A DNA stretch of 64,000 nt from Puccinellia tenuiflora (taxonomy: Eukaryota; Streptophyta; Magnoliopsida; Poales; Poaceae): positions 1,617,940-1,681,939 of the forward strand of contig QRDG01000024.1 in the NCBI GenBank assembly GCA_012064385.1, read 5' to 3'. The translations under genes and the position numbers were made by a program. Shown one piece after another: positions 56,609-64,000 of this stretch. Numbering within the stretch: position 1 is the stretch's first letter; the number at the start of each line of letters is the position of its first letter. Under the pieces are notes generated by a model, which was not told where the DNA came from, did not search any database, and saw only the letters and a program-made list of their open reading frames with translations.

Positions 56609-57570
56609 CTTGATTTCATGCAATGCTTGAGTTGCACGATTCAGTTAGTTGCTTGGTCCACTGTTTAAATGTAATTGTTCGCTAAAGGGCTCAAGATTTA
56701 CACTTGCCAACCTCAGAAAGAAATGCTAATGCATTTAGAAAACTGTGTACTTTCAGTATTTTAATCGGTGGTACTGAAGAACTCTTGGTAATTGCATAAG
56801 CTCCTGCTTACTACAGGTATCATAATCACCTAATTTCAACTTTCAGAGTTAAGAGGTCACCCCGTATGAGGACGTGAAGTACGCCATCAACCTTAAAAGT
56901 GGCTCCGAGCTATGCCATGGAAGCATCTGGTCGAGCATCAAGCTCCCTATTGTTGTCAGTATAACAAAACCATAATAATAGAGGCAGCAAGCAGCCAGTC
57001 CGGGTCTGCTTATGGAGTACAACGACACAAAGAAGAACAAAAGCTGAGCATTTACATCAGCTGAGCAACAGAAGGTTAAAGCTGATTGCTGAAGTGTCCC
57101 AGTCCAATATAATTGTGTGGGATGGCTTGAAAGTAGTTTCATATTTCCTTATATGAGTTCAAACTTGGATTGCGGCTGTTTGGCTAACAGGTGTCTCCGA
57201 ACCCCAAGTTTTCAATAAAGGAAAGAACCATACTTCGAAGTTTCAAAATATTATGTGAGAAACCCCACATTCACATCTAGATGACTAGATGTGAGCTACA
57301 TATCTGTACAACTTCAATAATTAATAACTTCAATTGTACGCTACTTAAAAAAAGTGTATCTGTAATAACAAACAGTGCCTTCCATTGTAGATCCACATAT
57401 TTGTTTTTTTTTTTTTTTTTTTTGTAGTAAACATATTTTTTCGTGAAAATTTACAGATAAGTAGTGAGGATCTATCTGTGCTTGTGAAATGAAACAATAA
57501 AATATGTTTTCCAATTTTTTTCTTTAACCGAACTCCAATAGACTTGAGCTTTGTTTGGGGTTTTCATTCA
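56609..57570. other. Unassigned spacer
   Basis: No gene supported. A long T-run at about 57400-57422 lies between two ACATATTT copies, a weak hint of another tail-only retroposon. Confidence 0.35.
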
Positions 57571-57578
57571 GCTGTATT

Positions 57579-57752
57579 CAGCGGTGGCTCCAAGTGCGGC
57601 TTGGCGGTTGAACAGGACACTAGGTAAAAGAATTTTCTTTGTAAAATAGCAAAATTTCACCATAAGTGCTCCAAGAACAAATTTTTGGGCAGCTGGGGCA
57701 TCATGTTCTAGAGCCGTGCACCCCGACCATTAGTTCTCTAGCTCCGCCCCTG
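57579..57752. mobile_element. hAT MITE with 8-bp TSD GCTGTATT
   Basis: Ends CAGCGGTGGCTCCAAG and CAGGGGCGGAGCTAGAG are inverted repeats; GCTGTATT flanks both sides (57571-57578 and 57753-57760). It is a diverged relative of the element at 35584-35750. It lies about 150 bp beyond the stop codon of the metallophosphoesterase gene, possibly within its 3' UTR. Confidence 0.92.
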
Positions 57753-57898
57753 GCTGTATTGGGATTTCTTCAAAACGACTAGAGGCAATGGGAAGCCTAA
57801 TACTAGACACACAGCCATCATACTGGAAACGAAATCATGTAAAAGACATTTAAAGAAGAGATAAAAGACCACCTTGAAATAGGTCCAATACTTCCAAT

Positions 57899-60177
57899 TC
57901 ACATCCAACGTGACCATCTCACAGCAAGAGCTGTCAGGAACAAAAATGCTGAATATCCTGTCATTATGAACCATTCCTGAGCTAGCGAACAGCACATCAC
58001 AGATACAACCCCTTTCTGTCTAAATGTAGCGATGACAAAGCCTGGCACTACACTCTTTTTCCATGTCATAGCAGGCACTGTTACTTCTCGCGTACCATCA
58101 GCATGGGTATAGTCTGAGAAGCTATGACCATGAGCGCTAAATATAATCCTGTAATAAGAAGAATAAGAGTAAGACTTCAAGTGCTTTCATATGAGGAATA
58201 AACTGAATGCGACTTTGTTTCAACAAGCATATCAAACAAAATGCTTTTTCCCTTTCTTAGTACTAATTTGCCGCGTGTAACTGAAAATATGCAGCAGGTA
58301 CACAATGCAACAAAAGAACCAGCTTAACAATTATGAGTAATTCAATTCACATATAAACATTGACCAAAATACTGCAGTATACCAGGAACTAACCTTGGTT
58401 TAAGTGCTTGAAGAATATACTGAGTTGAATTTGCAGGGAGGGTATGCAGTCGATCATACACCCTCGTGCCATCAGCTCCACTGCAGGATATTACACGTCA
58501 ATAGGATAATCATTCTAATAATTAGGGAAACACAGAAAGCAGTGGCACAAAATTGCACATTCAAGACAATCATTGTTCCAAAGTTGAAGCCAAGTGGCAT
58601 AAAGCATGGATGGGTAAAGCTCACATGTAAATGTAAAATGAGTATAAAAATACACAGAATGTATCACGTACTGTTCAGCTTCAAACTACCAATCTTACAT
58701 AATGATGGAAACACAAGAACGGAGGTATGGTACATGAGTTATGAATCTCACAGAAAGGGAAAATGAATTAGGCCTCAACTTATAATATGTACTATCCAAA
58801 TTGTACCTTCGTTTTGAACTCGATGAAATCAAAGGATGACCTGAGACAGTTCCCTCTCCGATGACTCCTCCGTCGGACTCGTAAAATTTATGTAGTGGAA
58901 TATGGAGCAAAATGATTGGACCAGATCCCGAAGTTATGCTGTTTTGCGTCCAACTGTGGCCACCGGAATCTTGACCTTTTTCACTTCCCAGAGAATAATG
59001 TTCTGCTCCATTCAAACTTTGCCTTTGAAAACGATGGCTTTCCATCTCCATAACCTTCTCAACACTGAACCGCAACGTGTTATCACCGCAGAGCAGCGGA
59101 ACCGCGTTCAAAGACAAAAAACTGATATTACTCATTTCAAAAGAACCACAGCCACTTGAATCTAATCCTGGCAAATGCTTGGCCATACGGTGCACCAATT
59201 CACCATCCAAACTCGAACATCCGCCAACATCTTTATCACCCAACACAATATGAAGAGGAAGGGAAGAGTACTGCCCCAATATCCCCTCAAACTGTTCAAG
59301 AACAGCTATCCATTGGCCCTCGTTCTGCTCTGAACCCTCTGCTGAGATGTCCCCGAGGACTATGATCATATCTGGACCTGTTGTTTCAATAGATTTCTGG
59401 CAAAGCATAACAAAACAAATTAAGCTTTTGCGCATGTTGCAGAGTAATAATCTTAAGTGTGTATAGTAGTAGTACCCATACAGAAGGCCATAGGGATTTA
59501 CACTACCTTGTGTATCAAAGGACAGTGCAAGTTCTATTACTGAAAAGGGAAAATAGCTTCTATGATACAAATAAATAAATTAATATAAATATTCTTAGAT
59601 AACTAAAAGGACAAAGCTTCCTAAAGCTTGAGAAGTGCAGAGGAGTGAACAACGTGGTATCATAAGGTGAAACAAGCAGACCATTTCTGTTAAACGAAGA
59701 GTAATCAACCAAACGCATATCTCTGTGAATCCAAAATTTTATCTCTATGCACCTGTGCAATAGTGAACGGCCTGAATCACTTTGAACAAGTATGAAAATT
59801 CCCAATTTTCCCGAAGGTCAGCCCATATAGCAGCTACAGTCTATAGGTAGTAAACACTTTATATACTATAGCACCTAAATAAGAACACAAAAGCAATTCG
59901 AAGAAATTTGGGTGGCTCGCATCTGAATCTGATCTGACCACGGATCACTTACAGTGATTAGCTTGGACATTACGCGATCCCGGAAGAAGCGGTCGGCGTA
60001 GGTAGAGTCCGAGCCGAGGAGCATCAGGTCCGCGACAATCATGGCCTTGAGGTCGCCGGAGGCGGGGTCAAGGGCGGGCGAGCCGCCGGAGCAGGAGGGC
60101 GTGGAGAGCCAGTCCTCGAAGGCGAGCAGGGCCACGATGAGGAGGAGCGGCAGATACGGGTTGGGCCAGGCCGCCAT
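57899..60177 (-). CDS. Calcineurin-like metallophosphoesterase, MPPE1/PGAP5-like
   Basis: Four minus-strand exons, 60177-59953, 59396-58807, 58480-58394 and 58148-57899, join through GT-AG introns in phase to give 383 residues. An N-terminal hydrophobic helix (PYLPLLLIVALLAF) and a C-terminal one (TGYSAFLFLTALAVRW) suggest a membrane protein with a luminal catalytic domain. Catalytic blocks are MIVADLMLLGSD (about 47-58), MIIVLGDISAEG (about 85-96), a GDKDVGG block and FSAHGHSFSDY. The HADGTREVTVPAMTW stretch is typical of the MPPE1/PGAP5/Cdc1 family, which in animals and fungi acts on GPI-anchor ethanolamine-phosphate in the secretory pathway; the plant substrate is inferred. The usual GNHD block is GDKD here. 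The start is the first ATG that places the N-terminal membrane helix at residue 8. The gene looks intact. Upstream, TTAGGCCCGGCCCAG near 60417 resembles site-II/TGGGCC promoter elements. Confidence 0.9.
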
Positions 60178-60290
60178 CGCCGACCCGTGGAGCGGTGGAG
60201 GGGTAGACCGAGGACGAGGTTCCGGTCTGGTCGTCGCCGGCCATGACGCGGGCTGGTTGGTTGTTTTATTTCTGACGGTGAGGTTTGACC

Positions 60291-60332
60291 GGCGGTAAGA
60301 AGTTTTTTTTTTTTTGAGATGGCGGTAAGAAG
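60291..60332 (-). mobile_element. Micro-retroposon: 18-bp poly(T)GAGAT insertion with 12-bp TSD
   Basis: GGCGGTAAGAAG occurs at 60291-60302 and 60321-60332. Between the copies are 13 T and GAGAT, reading ATCTC(A)n on the minus strand. It lies about 115-155 bp upstream of the metallophosphoesterase start codon, probably in its 5' leader or promoter. Confidence 0.8.
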
Positions 60333-60469
60333 AAGCTGTGAGAGGCGATGCGGGCTCCTTACTTGCTGCCTGTTGTGCGTTGTGCATCGTTGCTCCGCGT
60401 ACCCTCTCGTACATTTTAGGCCCGGCCCAGTTATCTGTTTTTTGTGTGCTTCCTGGTAGCATTGTAGGG

Positions 60470-60565
60470 AAGTGCTAGAGGAAGATCCCGCGCTCGGATC
60501 CTCCGCCTCCCAAGCCGTCGCTCAGCTACGGGAGAGAGAGGACACGCTTGTAGCGCAGTGGCTAC
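60470..60565 (+). mobile_element. SINE-like left part split by the CACTA element
   Basis: TAGCGCAGTGG at 60551-60561 fits the RNA polymerase III A box. After removing the CACTA insertion and one TAC copy, it is followed by CCTGCCCGCTCAAGGTTTGACTCC (from 63933), whose GGTTTGACTCC fits the B box. The spacing (about 17 bp) is shorter than in tRNAs, so this is a tRNA-derived SINE rather than a tRNA gene. The right part continues to the window end. Confidence 0.5.
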
Positions 60566-61204
60566 CACTACGGGAAACGCTCACGACGCGGCGTATAATC
60601 CGAGCTAGGGCAGCCGCGATCCCGACCGTCGGCGTACATATCCTCGTCGGCGTAGATATGCAGACGCCGACGGCAGCCGTCGGCGTATCGAAGGCCGTCG
60701 ACGTACAAACGCCCGCCGTGACGGAGCGGGGACGGCCGTCTCGCTACGTTGAGATGCCGACGGCCTTGCCGTCGGCATACGTTTGAATTTAGATGCCGAT
60801 GGCCACCGTCGATGTATTGTTTTTTTTTCAACTATTATAACTAAATATAGATTTATTTATTTCTATATATAATATTTAATATAGTTATAATTTATATAGA
60901 AATTGGATCTATAATTTCCCTCCTAATTTCGGTATCCTATCCGCATAAAATAACGGTTTGAGTCTTCCGGAACCCGCATAAAATAATGTTTGAACTAACT
61001 ATAATGGTTCATTAGATATATTGTTTTTGTATAACAGTCTAACATAAATTAGGTTATCTGTTGTTTAGCGAGAACAATGTCTGCATGTCCATTTTATTCA
61101 CTAATTACACTACTGAATTCTAAGAAAATGTGGTTCAGAAAATACAAAAACAATTTCAGAAGGAAACAAAACGCCATGAGGAGAAAGAACATAAGCGTCT
61201 TAAA

Positions 61205-61370
61205 AAGTAAGCTGAACATAGGTACTCAACATAGGTAGGCGCGCACACAGTACTCAACATAGGTACTCAACATAGGTACTCAATATAGGTGGGCACAAAC
61301 ACACAGTACTCAACATAGGTACTCAAAATAGGTGGGCACACACATAGTGCTCAACATAGGTATTCAAACT
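61205..61370. repeat. ACTCAACATAGGT minisatellite in the CACTA element
   Basis: ACTCAACATAGGT and close variants recur about nine times, interspersed with GGGCACACACACA-type spacers. Confidence 0.85.
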
Positions 61371-61480
61371 AACTTTGACCGGGTCCTAAGCCGCGCGGTG
61401 CTAAGCCGCGGGCGCTCTGCCTCCAAAGAGCCGAACCATCACGAGGTAATAGCTCACGTGATAAGGATCCCTCCGAAATA

Positions 61481-61880
61481 TCAACCAGCGCGTGTTTGTC
61501 TGATTATCCAACAAATACACGTAGCGACGGACGTGCTCGTCCTCCTCCCTGATACGGCGACGTACCACCTACTCAAGGGCTGACTCTCTCTGCACCGAGT
61601 ATGGCCATGCGAATGCCACCAAAGAAGATCCGGGTCGACAACGTCACCTGGATTTCTCACCAAGCTCTGCGCCCCGGAAGGTAGCACCTCCCAGTGCCAG
61701 CCCGGCGGAGCCCAGTCCCGGACATCGCCATCCGGGTTGATCAATAGGGACATCGGAAAGGCCGGCGCGGAGGAGGAGCAACGCGTGGAGGAGAGACGGC
61801 AGCGCGTGGAGGAGGGCGACGGCTTGGCTCGAACCGGGGACGCGGTCGTGGGTATTATGCTTAATCAGGAACAAGCACAT
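61481..61880 (-). other. Unrecognised coding-like frame inside the CACTA element
   Basis: Minus-strand frames give LINPDGDVRDWAPPGWHWEV then LPSGAQSLVRNPGDVVDPDLLWW (61753 downward), preceded in another frame by a Leu/Ala-rich stretch. Composition and lack of stops suggest a real protein fragment, perhaps captured host sequence, but I do not recognise the family. Confidence 0.35.
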
Positions 61881-62100
61881 GGATCGTGTGTTTCCTTCGA
61901 GCGCTTGTGAGCCGTTGGATCAGCGGTGTGTTTCTTTCTGGCGCTTGTGAGCCGATCGATCAGCGGTGCATGTAGTATGCCCAATCAGGAACAAGCACAC
62001 GGATCGTGTGTTTGTTTCGAGCGCTTGTGAGCCGTTGGATCAGCGGTGTGTTTCTTTCGAGCGCTTGTGAGCCGATCGATCAGCGGTGTGTGTTTCTTTT
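61863..62100. repeat. 120-bp tandem duplication with internal 45-bp repeats
   Basis: AATCAGGAACAAGCACA starts copies at 61863 and 61983. Within each, GCGCTTGTGAGCCG(A/T)T.GATCAGCGG is itself repeated, giving four copies of the short unit. Confidence 0.88.
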
Positions 62101-62169
62101 GAGGGGTGAGCTGTTGGATCAACACTATATATAGCCCACCTCGAGACATCTCTAGCATACTCATTATAG

Positions 62170-63170
62170 TGTGTGTTTTTTTTTTTGAATTAGTTATGTC
62201 TAACCCTAGCCCGAAACCGAGACCGTAAACCCTAACGATAAACCTAAACCTAACTGTAACTTCGATCCAACAAAAACCGTCAAAGATCTCTAAAGAAAGT
62301 ATACATTTTGGATCTAAAAGTGATTTTTTCAAAAAATCATGACCAAACTATGCGGCACTCGTAGTTCAAATCAGACCCACTTCCAACGAAATCGGCAGGA
62401 ACTTATCTGAAATGTTTGAAATACCCAAGTATGTTTTTATATCCAAACCCAAGGTTAAATGCACTTATAAGATGGTCTACTATTTTCTATCTATTTGGAT
62501 GTTTCTCTTTCAGTGAGCCGTTTTGGTAGCTCCTCCATAAAAAAAGCCTGTTTTGACACTAAAAAGGTGAAAAATGGGTTTTTTATTCAACGAAAACGCT
62601 AAACCCCTTAGTCAATACTATTCTACAACCAAGATACACCAGTGTGTCAAATATTGTCTCATTCCACATTTTTCTCTATGTTAAATTTCATACCCTTGCT
62701 CATTTCAGTCGAAAATCATACATCTTTGTACCTCGTAGCTCATTTCTGTGAAGGTTTTTTTATAAAAACCTCCATAACTCATGTTTATAATTTTTTCCAG
62801 GTGGTAGGTCACATAAAAGGATGCCATGTGAAGGTTTTCCATTTTTTTTGATTTTTTTGAATTAGTTATGTCTAACCCTAGCCCGAAACCGAGACCGTAA
62901 ATCCTAACGATAAACCTAAACCTAACCGTAACTTCGATCCAGCAAAAACCGTCAAAGATCTCTAAAGAAAGTATACACAGTGGATCTAAAAGTGATTTTT
63001 GCAAAATAACCATGAGCAAACTATGCGTCACTCGTAGTTCAACTCAGACCCAATTCCAATGAAATCGGCAGTAGCTTATCTGAAATGTTTGTAACTATTT
63101 TCTACCTATTTGGATGTTCCTCTTTCGGTGAGCCGTTTTGGTAGCTGCTTCTGTTTTGACACTAAAAAAT
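62170..63170. repeat. Direct duplication, period about 675-690 bp, in the CACTA element
   Basis: TTGAATTAGTTATGTCTAACCCTAGCCC through GAACTTATCTGAAATGTTTG (62180-62420) recurs at 62855-63090, and GTGAGCCGTTTTGGTAGCT recurs at about 62513 and 63128. Both copies contain TAACCCTAG and AAACCTAAACCTAAC runs resembling degenerate telomere repeats. Confidence 0.85.
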
Positions 63171-63740
63171 TAAAAATGGATTTCATTTTTCGAGTATTTT
63201 CCCAATTTCCTATAACTATCAAGGTTTTTGTGATGCAAACATGATATGGATGAAATATTTGAATTCCTCTAATTTTTCTAATCGATTAGTTATTTAATTT
63301 TTCAAATTTCGATTTATGGATTTAAAGATATGAATTATTCCATATTAAATGTAAAAAGGAAAATAATAAAGTAAAATTCATTTTATTGTTATTTATTCGA
63401 AATATACTATTACATAATCATTGTTACTTTACTCAAACAAATTTTTAAAATTTAAACAACGAAAAGTGTGACATCATAACCGAGGGGTTAATATGATTGA
63501 TATGGTACTAATATTAGTAAGTTCTAATTTCTCATTTGGAAACTAGTTTGAAAGGAACTCAAAAGTTAAGCGTGCTTGGGCTGGAGCAATCTGAGGATGG
63601 GTGACCGAATGGAAAGTTTGATCAGGGTAAGTACTTTGACATATAATTAAGTGTGCAATTAAAGATTAAGTATGTGACTAAGTTGAAAATTTCGAAATAC
63701 AAATAAAAAGAATTAAAAAAAGTTCAAAAAAAAAGTTCAA
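63171..63740. other. AT-rich interior of the CACTA element
   Basis: No coding signal. The stretch at 63545-63625 (AAGCGTGCTTGGGCTGGAGCA, then GATGGGTGACCGAATGG) resembles the 3' half of plant 5S rRNA (AAGCGTGCTTGGGC, GGATGGGTGACC), suggesting a small 5S-derived fragment. Confidence 0.5.
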
Positions 63741-63932
63741 AAATAAAATAATCGGCACTCAGAGGCCAACGGGCGACGGCAGTGCCGTCGGCGTATGGTG
63801 CGCTGACGGAAACGGTCGGATGCCGTCTTGTGGGGCCCACACCACGTACGCCGACGGGGTTCGGATACGCCGACGGCGGAAGTGGTATGCCGACGGCAGC
63901 AGTCGGTGTCTCGTGCGTTTCCCCTAGTGTAC

Positions 63933-64000
63933 CCTGCCCGCTCAAGGTTTGACTCCTAGGGGGAGCGAATTTGTGAGCACCTCACCTAATAAATCTCCGG
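63933..64000 (+). mobile_element. SINE-like right part, cut by the window edge
   Basis: GGTTTGACTCC (B-box-like) follows the CACTA target site. It continues the sequence interrupted at 60562, and its 3' end is outside the window. Confidence 0.45.

Larger units (their letters stand above)
60566..63929. mobile_element. Nonautonomous CACTA (En/Spm) element, TSD TAC
   Basis: The ends CACTACGGGAAACGC and CACTAGGGGAAACGC are inverted repeats, flanked by TAC at 60563-60565 and 63930-63932. Subterminal GCCGACGGC and CGTCGGCGTA motifs in both orientations fill about 250 bp at the left and 180 bp at the right end, as in CACTA elements. No TNP2-type transposase is visible in 3.36 kb, so it is nonautonomous. 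The interior holds minisatellites, a duplicated telomere-like segment and an unrecognised open frame. Confidence 0.9.

Noticed and set aside
57395..57440. Fourth micro-retroposon at the poly(T) run near 57.4 kb
   Set aside because: The flanking repeat is only ACATATTT and AT-rich, and the tail lacks the TCTC motif, so it does not meet the standard of the other three.
60551..63955. Functional tRNA gene split by the CACTA insertion
   Set aside because: A-box and B-box motifs are too close after rejoining, and no cloverleaf or anticodon arm could be formed. A SINE is the better call.
1..64000. CRISPR arrays, bacterial operons, organellar DNA or integrated virus
   Set aside because: Repeats are of eukaryotic minisatellite or transposon type, genes have spliceosomal introns, and no bacterial, plastid, mitochondrial or pararetroviral gene set is present.

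Overview
This is nuclear DNA from a grass, most probably a pooid such as a member of the wheat tribe. The evidence is the density of CTCCCTCCG-ended Stowaway MITEs, a Tat-lineage Gypsy retrotransposon with a related solo LTR, a CACTA element, hAT and Mutator-type MITEs, GC-rich intron-containing genes with GT-AG splice sites, and plant-only protein families (DREB A-6/RAP2.4 AP2 factor, DUF3615, DUF632, DUF4283-CCHC). There is no bacterial or organellar signature.

Layout. 0-5 kb: intergenic DNA with Stowaway and Tourist-type MITEs and a decayed Copia 3' end. 5.1-11.66 kb: a tandem array of about 3.7 copies of a 1.75-1.80 kb unit, each carrying a CATA/CGTA microsatellite. 12-17.3 kb: a 113-bp minisatellite, unassigned DNA, and a small tandem duplication hit by a Mutator-type MITE. 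17.3-22.9 kb (minus strand): a six-exon DUF3615 gene whose splice phases all agree but which carries three single-base frameshifts. Just upstream of it are a 5'-truncated LINE (23.0-25.0 kb) and a deleted PIF/Harbinger element (25.0-26.05 kb). 28.2-31.1 kb: a solo LTR sitting directly before the first ATG of a frameshifted CCHC/DUF4283 retroelement ORF1-like gene. 32.05-33.8 kb (minus): an intact AP2/ERF gene with a 5'-UTR intron, TATA box and ABRE-like G-box. 34.5-36.2 kb: a local segmental duplication with a hAT MITE. 36.5-45.45 kb (minus): a complete Tat/Gypsy retrotransposon with a CTGAC target duplication. 46-52 kb: mostly featureless intergenic DNA. 52.2-56.6 kb: a 4.4-kb mariner-like transposon (MLE). 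57.9-60.2 kb (minus): an intact four-exon calcineurin-like metallophosphoesterase gene (MPPE1/PGAP5-like). 60.57-63.93 kb: a nonautonomous CACTA element that appears to have split a SINE-like sequence.

The most unusual object is the mariner-like element. Its termini match a Stowaway-like CTCCCTCCGACCCGAATTA inverted repeat with TA target sites. Between them, besides a DD39D transposase, it holds exon fragments resembling PEX1 and the SWI/SNF subunit SNF5/BSH fused head to tail, a DUF632 exon with its splice acceptor, and a duplicated coiled-coil coding segment. This looks like multi-gene capture by a Tc1/mariner transposon, a behaviour normally associated with Pack-MULEs and Helitrons. A second unusual pattern is three tiny (18-22 bp) poly(A) insertions, all ending in TCTC(A)n and all flanked by perfect 12-15 bp target-site duplications.

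Only two host genes look functional: the AP2/ERF factor and the metallophosphoesterase. The rest is transposable elements, their remnants and duplicated non-coding DNA. All homology calls come from pattern recognition without database searches.
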